Assembly (NCBI GenBank): GCA_031417915.1
Contig: JANOWN010000038.1
Coordinates: forward strand, 1 to 5,662
DNA from: Methylotenera_A sp031417915
GTDB lineage: Bacteria > Pseudomonadota > Gammaproteobacteria > Burkholderiales > Methylophilaceae
Direction of reading: 5' to 3'
DNA: 5,662 nucleotides
Under the pieces are notes generated by a model that was given only the letters and a program-made list of their open reading frames with translations, made no database searches and had not been told where the DNA came from. Shown here one piece after another: positions 1-5,662 of this stretch. The position numbers and the translations under genes are program-made. Numbering within the stretch: the stretch's first letter is position 1; every line of letters begins with the position of its first letter.

Positions 1-791
1 TTGATATGTTCCAACATCACGGTGTGGATTTCTTCCACAGTGGGCGGCAATAAATGGGTGCCTGTTTTGAGATAATGTTCAATCTCGCGAAAAATCCAAG
101 GTCGGCCTTGCGCGGCACGGCCAATCATCACCGCATCTGCACCGGTGTAATCCAGCACATATTTGGCTTTTTCTGGCGTGGTAATGTCGCCATTAGCAAT
201 CAGCGGAATATTCACTGCTTGTTTAACTGCCGCAATCGTATCGTACTCCGCATCGCCCATATACAAGCAGGCGCGCGTGCGACCATGCATGGCCAGTGCT
301 TGCACGCCAATATCTTCGGCTATTTTGGCAATCATTACCGCGTTGCGATTTTGCTTATCCCAACCAGTACGAATTTTTAGCGTTACGGGCACATCCACTG
401 CGCCCACCACCGCTTTTAAAATTTGTGAAACTAGCGGCTCGTCTTTTAATAATGCAGAACCAGCCATCACATTGCAGATTTTTTTGGCTGGGCAGCCCAT
501 ATTGATGTCAATAATCTGCGCGCCATTATCTACGTTGTAGCGCGCAGCTTCTGCCATCATTTTTGGGTCAGCGCCTGCAATTTGCACTGAGATTGGGTCA
601 ACTTCGCCCTCGTGATTCGCACGGCGGCGCGTTTTTTCGCTGCCATAAAGCAATGAGTTCGAGGTCACCATTTCAGAAACCGCTAGCCCTGCGCCTAATT
701 TTTTGCAAAGTTGACGAAAAGGCCTATCAGTCACGCCCGCCATGGGCGCAACGACAAGATTATTCTTTAAAATGTGATTGCCAATTTGCAT
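1..791 (-). CDS. dusB: tRNA-dihydrouridine synthase B, 3' end cut by the window
   Basis: FMN-dependent enzyme that uses NADPH to reduce specific uridines in the D-loop of cytosolic tRNA to dihydrouridine. I translated 263 codons from the ATG at 789-791 with no stop before the window edge. E. coli DusB has about 321 residues, so some 60 residues of the C-terminal helical domain lie outside. Visible motifs: the flavin-site start VVAPMAGVTDRPFR (residues 13-26), SEMV (39-42), the active-site block NMGCPAKKICN with catalytic Cys100, TLKIRTGW, HGRTRACLYMG, IANGDI and GADAVMIGRAAQGRPW. The pattern fits DusB better than DusA or DusC, because DusB carries GCPAKK followed by AGSALL. No clear Shine-Dalgarno precedes the ATG, but the homology begins right after it and no better start is visible. 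In many proteobacteria fis follows dusB; that position is off-window. The family call is firm. Confidence 0.96.
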   Translation of the reverse strand, partial: MQIGNHILKNNLVVAPMAGVTDRPFRQLCKKLGAGLAVSEMVTSNSLLYGSEKTRRRANHEGEVDPISVQIAGADPKMMAEAARYNVDNGAQIIDINMGCPAKKICNVMAGSALLKDEPLVSQILKAVVGAVDVPVTLKIRTGWDKQNRNAVMIAKIAEDIGVQALAMHGRTRACLYMGDAEYDTIAAVKQAVNIPLIANGDITTPEKAKYVLDYTGADAVMIGRAAQGRPWIFREIEHYLKTGTHLLPPTVEEIHTVMLEHI

Positions 792-887
792 TCAGTTACT
801 TACTTTGAGAAGGTTGCCTATTTTATACGCAATTGAGATTGCTTGATAGATTTAACTGCTTATTTTTTGCACAAATCGTCTTAAATT
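792..887 (-). promoter_or_regulatory. Possible dusB promoter in the 96-base gap upstream
   Basis: The gap between the ykgJ-like stop and the dusB start is AT-rich. It holds a good -10-like box, TATAAA, reading on the minus strand at 822-827, about 30 bases upstream of the dusB ATG. The best -35 partner at 16 bases spacing (844-849, CTATCA) matches the consensus at only three of six positions. I found no hairpin followed by a T-run, so no terminator for the upstream gene is visible and read-through into dusB is possible. The assignment rests on one box only. Confidence 0.25.
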
Positions 888-1151
888 TTATAAGCTATTT
901 GGCTGTGTAAGCTTTTCTAAGTTAGTCAGCCAAATCATGGCTTGTTCGCGCGTGTCGCGGCACATTTCTGTACTCGGCTGCAAGCTTGCACAAAAAGCAG
1001 GGCGCTCTGGCTGGCCGAATATTCTGCAGCGGTTTTCGCCATCTAATTGAACACAACGCATGCCAGCTGGTTTGCCGTTTGGCATACCAGGGATTGGGCT
1101 ATTGATACTCGGCGCGATGCAGCAGGCGCCACAGCCTTCTCTACAAATCAT
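888..1151 (-). CDS. YkgJ-type cysteine-cluster protein (putative Zn/Fe-binding)
   Basis: A small 87-residue protein with eight cysteines: C3, C7, C10, C11, C33, C42, C54 and C64. The N-terminal C-x3-C-x2-CC cluster, followed by spaced single cysteines in the contexts RC, NRCRIF and PAFC, is the pattern of the YkgJ/UPF0153 family (zinc- or iron-chelating domain, PF03692). Members are thought to bind a metal or Fe-S centre; their biochemical role is not established. There is no signal peptide or membrane segment, so it should be cytosolic. Its ATG lies inside the 3' end of the upstream CinA-like gene (11-base overlap), with only a weak purine stretch before it, so translational coupling is likely. 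The length is on the short side, but both ends look natural: the start sits directly before the cysteine cluster. The family call is good; any specific function would be guesswork. Confidence 0.85.
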   Translation of the reverse strand: MICREGCGACCIAPSINSPIPGMPNGKPAGMRCVQLDGENRCRIFGQPERPAFCASLQPSTEMCRDTREQAMIWLTNLEKLTQPNSL

Positions 1152-1923
1152 CGGCTTTGCTTGTCAAACTAAAGTCTTGCCAAACAAAACCAATGTTACT
1201 CACGCCCGCTTTTAAATCTTGCATGGCCAGCTTCACTTGTTCTGGTGCGCCTTTTGCACCCAGCTCAATTTGTCTATTAGGTTTTAGTTTTGGCAGGCTA
1301 AACACCTTAATTTCAGCATATTTTTGCAGCGTTTCATTCATTAAATCAATCAGCTGGCTTTCAATGCCATCTACCACAATAATCGACTGTTCCAAATACT
1401 CGGTTTGGTGAAACAAGTGCGCGTAATGTGTATCCAGCACCCATTCCATCATTGGGTGCGCCATGGCAGGGAAGCCTGGCAAAAAATAATGTTGTTTAAT
1501 AGAAAAACCCGCCACACGATTCACTGGGTTAGGGATTAAGGCAGCGCCTTGTGGGAAATCGGCCATGAACACGCGTTTGGGGTAAGCGCCTTCACCATAT
1601 TGCGCCACAATTTCTGCCACAGCGCCAGCGTGGCGTTCCATAGGTACGCCAGCCGCATCTGCCGCGCATTGCCGCGTGTAGTCGTCTGGCGTGGCGCCAA
1701 TGCCACCAAAGCTGAAGACTATATGTTCTTTTTCGATATCACTTTTTGCAAAGCTGGTTTTAAGCGCATTGGTAATTTGCGCTGGGTCATCACCTAAATA
1801 TTGCGCCCAACTTAAAGCTAAACCGCGTGCCGAGAGAATTTCAATCGCCTTGCTTAAATGTCTGTCCTGCCGCTTGCCAGAGAGAATTTCATCACCAATG
1901 ATGTAGATGCCGAAGGTTTGCAT
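1141..1923 (-). CDS. Standalone CinA N-terminal (MoaB/MogA-like) domain protein
   Basis: A 260-residue protein of the COG1058 type (competence/damage-inducible protein A, molybdopterin-binding-like fold). Motifs: IIGDEILSGKRQDRH (residues 8-22), matching the usual GxELLxG-x-DxN start of the fold; SFGGIGATPDDYTRQ (71-85), matching TGGLGPTxDDxT; and LPGFPAMAHPM (148-158), matching LPGxPxEM. Full CinA is over 400 residues and carries a C-terminal nicotinamide-nucleotide amidase (PncC). That half is absent here: residues from about 170 on are a short tail. Some COG1058 proteins have been reported to hydrolyse ADP-ribose, giving a possible role in NAD by-product clean-up; whether this one does is inference. 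A molybdopterin role is unlikely to be safe from the fold alone. The protein is cytosolic. The start codon has no evident Shine-Dalgarno. The gene lies 36 bases after hepT and overlaps the ykgJ-like gene by 11 bases. Confidence 0.88.
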   Translation of the reverse strand: MQTFGIYIIGDEILSGKRQDRHLSKAIEILSARGLALSWAQYLGDDPAQITNALKTSFAKSDIEKEHIVFSFGGIGATPDDYTRQCAADAAGVPMERHAGAVAEIVAQYGEGAYPKRVFMADFPQGAALIPNPVNRVAGFSIKQHYFLPGFPAMAHPMMEWVLDTHYAHLFHQTEYLEQSIIVVDGIESQLIDLMNETLQKYAEIKVFSLPKLKPNRQIELGAKGAPEQVKLAMQDLKAGVSNIGFVWQDFSLTSKADDL

Positions 1924-1959
1924 GAGAGAAATTAAAAAACTGAAGTAAAGAAAGTGAAA

Positions 1960-2301
1960 CTACTTGATTTGCTGCAGCTGCTTTAAAAGCTCAGGCACAT
2001 CTGTTTGAATAATGCTCCACAAGGTATCGTTATCAATACCCAAATAACCATGGATGAGCTTGTTGCGAGTGGCGATAATCAACCGCCATTGAATTTGACT
2101 AAGCTGTTCGCGAACCTCTTGTGGAATATGCGTTGCGGCTTCACCAATTAACTCTAAATTACGCAAAGTGGCATCGTAAGTAATGCCGCTATTTATGAAT
2201 CTTTCTTGGTCAAAACCGTCCGTATAACTCATTACATTTTCTGCAAATGCAATCATGTCGCTTACATAAAAACGCCACTCTCTTTGTGGCAAATCAGACA
2301 T
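1960..2301 (-). CDS. hepT: HepT-type HEPN ribonuclease toxin (DUF86 family)
   Basis: Toxin of an MntA-HepT pair. HEPN toxins of this family cleave RNA, including tRNA in studied cases, and act as dimers. The chosen ATG at 2299-2301 gives 113 residues, usual for the family. An upstream in-frame start at 2340 would add 13 residues deep inside mntA and is less likely, because the chosen start gives the classic 8-base overlap (ATG and TGA sharing ATGTCTGA). The helical N-terminus reads FYVSDMIAFAENV; the middle has a family-like block from Y42 to E54 (LRNLELIGEAA). The catalytic R-x4-H-x-Y motif is RNKLIHGY with R79, H84 and Y86. In the Shewanella oneidensis system the equivalent tyrosine is the one AMPylated by MntA. 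No residue looks broken, so the toxin is predicted active. Toxin translation is probably coupled to the antitoxin. Confidence 0.92.
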   Translation of the reverse strand: MSDLPQREWRFYVSDMIAFAENVMSYTDGFDQERFINSGITYDATLRNLELIGEAATHIPQEVREQLSQIQWRLIIATRNKLIHGYLGIDNDTLWSIIQTDVPELLKQLQQIK

Positions 2302-2584
2302 CAATCGCCTCACGCTCAATGTGTGGGCGAAGCTCTGCACGCAAAGCTTTTTCAGTCACTAAATCGACAGCGCAGCCCAGCAAGTCTTCTAGATAAAACT
2401 GCACGCCAAAATAGCGTTGCGAGGTTGCTACACCATCAAAATCTACCAAAATATCCACATCGCTGTTTGTGTTCGCAACATCGCGCGCTGTAGAACCGAA
2501 CAAAGCCAAACGGCTTACGCCAAAGCGTTGGCTTAGCACTGCTTTGCTGCTGCTAAGAGTTTGAATGGCTTGTAGTTTTTTCAT
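2294..2584 (-). CDS. mntA: MntA-type minimal nucleotidyltransferase antitoxin
   Basis: Antitoxin partner of the downstream HEPN toxin. In characterised MntA-HepT systems this enzyme uses ATP to add AMP units to a tyrosine near the HEPN active site, switching the ribonuclease off. The 96-residue protein is full length for a minimal nucleotidyltransferase. It shows the signature G-S-x10-D-x-D: G30, S31, then D42 and D44 (context LFGSTARD and SDVDILVDF), plus the likely third metal ligand D74 in the strand AVDLVTEKAL. It carries no regulatory or tRNA-binding domain, which fits a MNT-only protein and not a larger transferase. It precedes hepT with an 8-base overlap, the expected antitoxin-first order. 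The ATG has no Shine-Dalgarno. Its GC is similar to the core genes, unlike the gene just upstream. Confidence 0.92.
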   Translation of the reverse strand: MKKLQAIQTLSSSKAVLSQRFGVSRLALFGSTARDVANTNSDVDILVDFDGVATSQRYFGVQFYLEDLLGCAVDLVTEKALRAELRPHIEREAIDV

Positions 2585-2640
2585 ACGTGGTAGTTTAGCA
2601 AAGAATAAGAGTTTTTAGGTGCTTTACATAGGCATAGTTT
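2582..2640 (-). promoter_or_regulatory. Imperfect direct repeat at the mntA start, possible operator
   Basis: On the minus strand the gap upstream of mntA holds AAACTA-TGCC-TATG at 2627-2640 and AAACTA-CCACG-TATG at 2582-2596, spaced by 30 bases. The second copy includes the mntA start codon. A repeated element at this place could be an operator for autoregulation of the toxin-antitoxin pair, but two short imperfect copies in AT-rich DNA may be chance. A TAAACT box at 2592-2597 sits 7 bases before the ATG. With no Shine-Dalgarno present, that would allow a leaderless transcript, but no convincing -35 accompanies it. Confidence 0.2.
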
Positions 2641-2650
2641 GCGACGCATG

Positions 2651-3334
2651 CTAAGTTTGTACATGCTGATTGTTTTTAGCTTTTAGCTGAATTAAAAATA
2701 GTCTTAAATTACTAATACTTTCTTTTAGAAAGTTTGTAGATAATTGCAGGTTCAGTAATGGCGCTGGTTGAATACTATGAGAAAACTGTTTAATAATATG
2801 CTTTACTTTTAATTCTGAACCACCTTTTCCATGCTTTAAATAATTAGTTAATTCTCTAATTTCTTTAACTTTTTCGTATGTATCCATATTATATTCAATT
2901 TCTAATTTATCCATTATTTTTTCGGTAGATTTCAAATTGTCGAATTTGAAGCCACTATATTCTGTATCATTGACAATCTCGATTAGGCATTGGTCTATAA
3001 ATGCTCCTAGCGAAATATATAAGGCATTAATAGTTTGTTGATTTGCCCACTGTAATGAGTTTTGAATTGCGTAAAAATACCATTCTTTATCAATGTCTCT
3101 TTGAACATCGTAATTCGGGTCTTTTTCGGCACGCTCATCTGAATAGCTGGCATCAAACTCTTTTCCTGCTAGTGAATGAACAATAGTAGATTCTTCATCA
3201 TCTATTTGATCCATGGCTGGAATGAGAATCTCAAACCAATTATGTTCAAGGCAATTAAGCGACACAATTAAAGAGTGAATTTTTAGGTCTATGTTTTTGA
3301 GGTGTATTTTCAAAATTAATGCGCACTTTCCCAA
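2651..3334 (-). CDS. Unknown AT-rich gene, possible HEPN-like helical protein
   Basis: I do not recognise this protein. The longest reading is 227 residues, starting at a TTG inside the polA 3' end. Other candidate starts are TTG at 3313, GTG at 3265 and ATG at 3214. A GGAGG at 3351-3355 is 16 bases from the first TTG, too far to be convincing, so the N-terminus is open. The product is soluble, acidic in its first half (residues 42-83 rich in D and E) and looks mostly helical, with no signal peptide or strong membrane segment. Residues 160-171 contain RELTNYLKHGKG: an N-x2-KHG-x-G motif (N164, K167, H168, G169, G171) of the kind seen in some uncharacterised helical proteins and loosely like the RNxxxH of HEPN ribonucleases, but with threonine where the arginine is expected. 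By hand count GC is about 20-30% over 2701-2940, far below polA, suggesting recent acquisition. It may be a defence or accessory gene; function is unknown. Confidence 0.7.
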   Translation of the reverse strand: MGKCALILKIHLKNIDLKIHSLIVSLNCLEHNWFEILIPAMDQIDDEESTIVHSLAGKEFDASYSDERAEKDPNYDVQRDIDKEWYFYAIQNSLQWANQQTINALYISLGAFIDQCLIEIVNDTEYSGFKFDNLKSTEKIMDKLEIEYNMDTYEKVKEIRELTNYLKHGKGGSELKVKHIIKQFSHSIQPAPLLNLQLSTNFLKESISNLRLFLIQLKAKNNQHVQT

Positions 3335-5662
3335 TTACTGCCAACACCAACCTCCGCCAATAACGGCACAGACAGTTTTGCGACATTTTGCATCAGGGTT
3401 GGCAGAGCATTTTTAACCAGTTCCAACTCATTATCTGGCACTTCCAGCACCAGTTCATCGTGTACTTGCATAATGAGCTTGGTTTTTAATGCTTCACCAT
3501 TTAACTTTTCTGTTGCCAACCAACTAGCAACTGCAATCATCGCCAGTTTAATTAAATCAGCCGCTGTGCCTTGCATAGGCGCGTTAATGGCAGCGCGTTC
3601 TGCGCCGTTGCGCCGTTGAACATTCGCGCTATTGATTTCTGGCACCCAAAGCCTGCGTCCAAAATAGGTTTCTACATAGCCTTTTTGTTTGGCTTCTTCG
3701 CGCGTGTTTTGCATGTAGGCCTTTACGCCTGGGTAGCGCGCAAAGTAGCGCTCAATATAACTGGCGGCGGCGCTACGTTCAATGTTCAGGTTTTGCGCGA
3801 GGCCAAATGCGCTCATGCCATAAATTAAACCGAAGTTAATGACTTTGGCATAGCGGCGTTGTTCACTATCGACGGCATCGCGTTCTACACCAAACACTTC
3901 AGCTGCGGTATGGCGATGGATATCTTCGTTATTGGCAAACGCTTGTAGCATGCCTGTATCTTGAGATAAATGCGCCATAATGCGTAGCTCAATTTGCGAG
4001 TAGTCGGCAGACACAATATGCGAACCCTGCGGCGCAATAAACGCTTCGCGGATGCGACGGCCTTCTGCCGAACGCACAGGAATATTCTGCAAGTTGGGGT
4101 CGCTACTGGCCAGCCGGCCCGTAATCGCCACCGCTTGGTTATAGCTGGTATGCACGCGGCCTGTGGCGGCATTGATCATTTTTGGCAGTTTGTCGGTGTA
4201 GGTGGATTTGAGTTTGGCTAAACCGCGATACTCCAATAAAACCTTAGGCAGCGGGTGGTTGAGCGCCAGTTCTTGTAGCACGTCTTCATCTGTACTTGGC
4301 GCCCCGGAAGGCGTTTTTTTGGTGGGTTTAATGCCTAATTTATCGAACAAAATTTCTTGCAATTGTTTGGGTGAAGCTAAATTAAATGGCTGGCCTGCCA
4401 GCTCGTAGGCTTGGTTCTCTAGCGCGATTAATTTAAGGCCAATCTCGTTGCTCTGTGCCCTTAACATTTCAGCGTCAATCAATACGCCGTTGCGCTCTAT
4501 GGTAAATAAACAGGCCGAGCTGGGCATTTCGATTTGGCTGTAAATAAAGTCCAGCTTGGCATCTGCTGTAATTTGCGGATACATGGCTTGGTGTAATTGC
4601 AGCGTAATATCGGCATCTTCTGCGGCGTATTCGGCGGCCACTTCTACCGTTACTTGGTTAAAGCTTACTTGCTTGGCACCTTTGCCTGCCACACCTTCAA
4701 AGTGAATCGTGCTTAAGCCCAAATGTCGTTCTGCCAGCGCGTCCATGCCATGCGTTTTGTGCGATTCGAACACGTAAGATTGCAGCATGGTGTCGTGCGC
4801 AATACCGTTTAGCGCAACGCCGTGATTGGCCAATACATGCTGGTCATATTTTAAATTTTGACCTACTTTTTTAATCGCTTCATTTTCAAGAATTGGCTTA
4901 ATTTTGGCTAAAGTCTCAGCAAAATTGAGTTGATCTGGCGCATCAAAATAATCGTGCGTGAGTGGTAAGTAGGCAGCGCTGCCAGCTTCGACAGAAAACG
5001 ACATGCCGACAATTTTGGCCAGCAGCGGCTCTAGTGAGGTAGTTTCGGTGTCGAAGCAAATCAGTTCGGCGTTGCGCAATTTTTCTAGCCAAACATCTAA
5101 TTGCGTGTTGCTTAAAATGGTCTCAAAGTTGCGGCTGGTGTTGGGTTTGTAATCAATATTGGATATTTCTGCTTCAAAACTATCCAAAACAGATGCCCTG
5201 GAAGGCGCATGGATACTAGAGGGTAGGGCAGGTGTTTTTTCGGAATTTTGAGCATTAGTTTGTGCGCTATCTTGCATATTATCCAGCTCGCGCCGCCAGC
5301 TTTTAAACTCAAAGCGGTCAAATAGCTCTGCCAATTTAGGCTTATCAATCGCCTGCGGCGCAAGGTCGCTCAGGCTTTCTTGAATGCCCACGTCAGTGCG
5401 TATCGTAATAAGCTCACGCGCTGTGGGCAGCCATGGCAGGGCTTTGCGCAAATTTTCGCCCACCACACCAGTAATGTTGTCAGCATTCGCTACAATATTT
5501 TCTAGGCTACCGTAACTAGTAAGCCACTTTACCGCCGTTTTTGGCCCCACTTTTTCTACGCCTGGCACGTTGTCTGATGTGTCGCCAACTAGCACTAAAT
5601 AATCAATTATTAGTGAGGGCGGTATGCCGAATTTCTTTTCAACCCCAGCAATATCCAACACG
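3316..5662 (-). CDS. polA: DNA polymerase I, 5' end cut by the window
   Basis: Repair and Okazaki-fragment polymerase with 5' nuclease, 3'-5' proofreading and polymerase activities. 781 residues are visible; the first in-window GTG is an internal valine, not a start. Comparison with E. coli PolA (928 residues) puts the first residue near position 170-175, so the main nuclease metal ligands are off-window. Present from the N-terminus: the helix-hairpin-helix part of the 5' nuclease (GDTSDNVPGVEKVGPKTA, 26-43), a low-complexity linker (about 128-175), and the proofreading domain with D204/E206 (FDTET), D273 (QNLKYD), Y345 and D349 (YAAED), equivalent to E. coli D355, E357, D424, Y497 and D501. 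The polymerase has motif A D553 (SADYSQIE), motif B R602, K606, F610 and Y614, and motif C H734-D735 (QVHDE). Proofreading should be active. Relative to E. coli there are about five extra residues just before motif C (NGEAL region). The gene ends normally in SNWESAH. Confidence 0.98.
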   Translation of the reverse strand, partial: VLDIAGVEKKFGIPPSLIIDYLVLVGDTSDNVPGVEKVGPKTAVKWLTSYGSLENIVANADNITGVVGENLRKALPWLPTARELITIRTDVGIQESLSDLAPQAIDKPKLAELFDRFEFKSWRRELDNMQDSAQTNAQNSEKTPALPSSIHAPSRASVLDSFEAEISNIDYKPNTSRNFETILSNTQLDVWLEKLRNAELICFDTETTSLEPLLAKIVGMSFSVEAGSAAYLPLTHDYFDAPDQLNFAETLAKIKPILENEAIKKVGQNLKYDQHVLANHGVALNGIAHDTMLQSYVFESHKTHGMDALAERHLGLSTIHFEGVAGKGAKQVSFNQVTVEVAAEYAAEDADITLQLHQAMYPQITADAKLDFIYSQIEMPSSACLFTIERNGVLIDAEMLRAQSNEIGLKLIALENQAYELAGQPFNLASPKQLQEILFDKLGIKPTKKTPSGAPSTDEDVLQELALNHPLPKVLLEYRGLAKLKSTYTDKLPKMINAATGRVHTSYNQAVAITGRLASSDPNLQNIPVRSAEGRRIREAFIAPQGSHIVSADYSQIELRIMAHLSQDTGMLQAFANNEDIHRHTAAEVFGVERDAVDSEQRRYAKVINFGLIYGMSAFGLAQNLNIERSAAASYIERYFARYPGVKAYMQNTREEAKQKGYVETYFGRRLWVPEINSANVQRRNGAERAAINAPMQGTAADLIKLAMIAVASWLATEKLNGEALKTKLIMQVHDELVLEVPDNELELVKNALPTLMQNVAKLSVPLLAEVGVGSNWESAH

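Noticed and set aside
54..808. Several plus-strand open frames of 69-125 codons across the first 800 bases.
   Set aside because: They are antisense to dusB, whose motifs are conserved across the same bases; their translations show no domain-like pattern.
2302..2340. A 13-residue N-terminal extension of HepT from an upstream in-frame start.
   Set aside because: It lies within mntA, and the ATG at 2301 gives the usual family length and the common 8-base antitoxin-toxin overlap.
3885..4172. A 95-codon minus-strand open frame inside polA, in a different frame.
   Set aside because: It is fully contained in the intact polymerase domain and its arginine- and cysteine-rich translation looks like a frame shadow.
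4299..4320. A short GC-rich inverted repeat followed by seven T on the plus strand, resembling an intrinsic terminator.
   Set aside because: It lies inside polA and encodes the conserved KKTPSGAPST segment of the polymerase; the A-run comes from lysine codons. No plus-strand gene precedes it.
5659..5661. A GTG at the window edge that could be read as the polA start.
   Set aside because: The protein begins in the middle of the 5' nuclease domain when compared with E. coli PolA, so this is an internal valine and the gene continues outside.

Overview
The window is a stretch of bacterial chromosome in which every supportable gene lies on the minus strand. Read in the direction of transcription (high to low coordinates), the order is: polA (DNA polymerase I, 5' part outside the window), an AT-rich gene of unknown function, an mntA-hepT type toxin-antitoxin pair, a short CinA/MoaB-like protein, a YkgJ-type cysteine-cluster protein, and dusB (tRNA-dihydrouridine synthase B, 3' part outside the window). 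The housekeeping proteins are clearly proteobacterial: PolA and DusB match what I remember of the E. coli proteins over long blocks. The moderate GC, the standalone CinA-type domain of about 260 residues and the general protein style suggest a betaproteobacterium, perhaps a Methylophilaceae-like methylotroph. That placement is inference and no marker gene here proves it.

Layout. 3316-5662: polA, with complete proofreading and polymerase domains and all catalytic motifs intact; roughly the first 170 residues of the 5' nuclease are missing. 2651 to about 3334: an AT-rich gene with no recognised family, carrying an N-x2-KHG-x-G motif that loosely recalls HEPN-type helical proteins. 2585-2650: a 66-base gap that includes an imperfect direct repeat reaching the mntA start codon. 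1960-2584: the mntA/hepT pair, with an 8-base gene overlap. 1141-1923: cinA-like gene. 888-1151: ykgJ-like gene, overlapping the cinA-like gene by 11 bases. 792-887: gap with a possible dusB promoter. 1-791: dusB.

How the genes work together. polA and dusB are ordinary core genes for DNA repair/replication and tRNA modification. The CinA-like and YkgJ-like genes overlap and are probably co-translated, but their joint role is unknown. Between polA and cinA sits about 1.4 kb of accessory DNA. Its mntA-hepT pair is a recognised system: HepT is a HEPN ribonuclease toxin, and MntA is a minimal nucleotidyltransferase that neutralises it by adding AMP to a tyrosine in the toxin's active-site motif. 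All key residues for this are visible on both sides. The unknown gene beside it has much lower GC than its neighbours and is the least explained item here. I see no RNA genes, insertion sequences, CRISPR arrays or convincing terminators.
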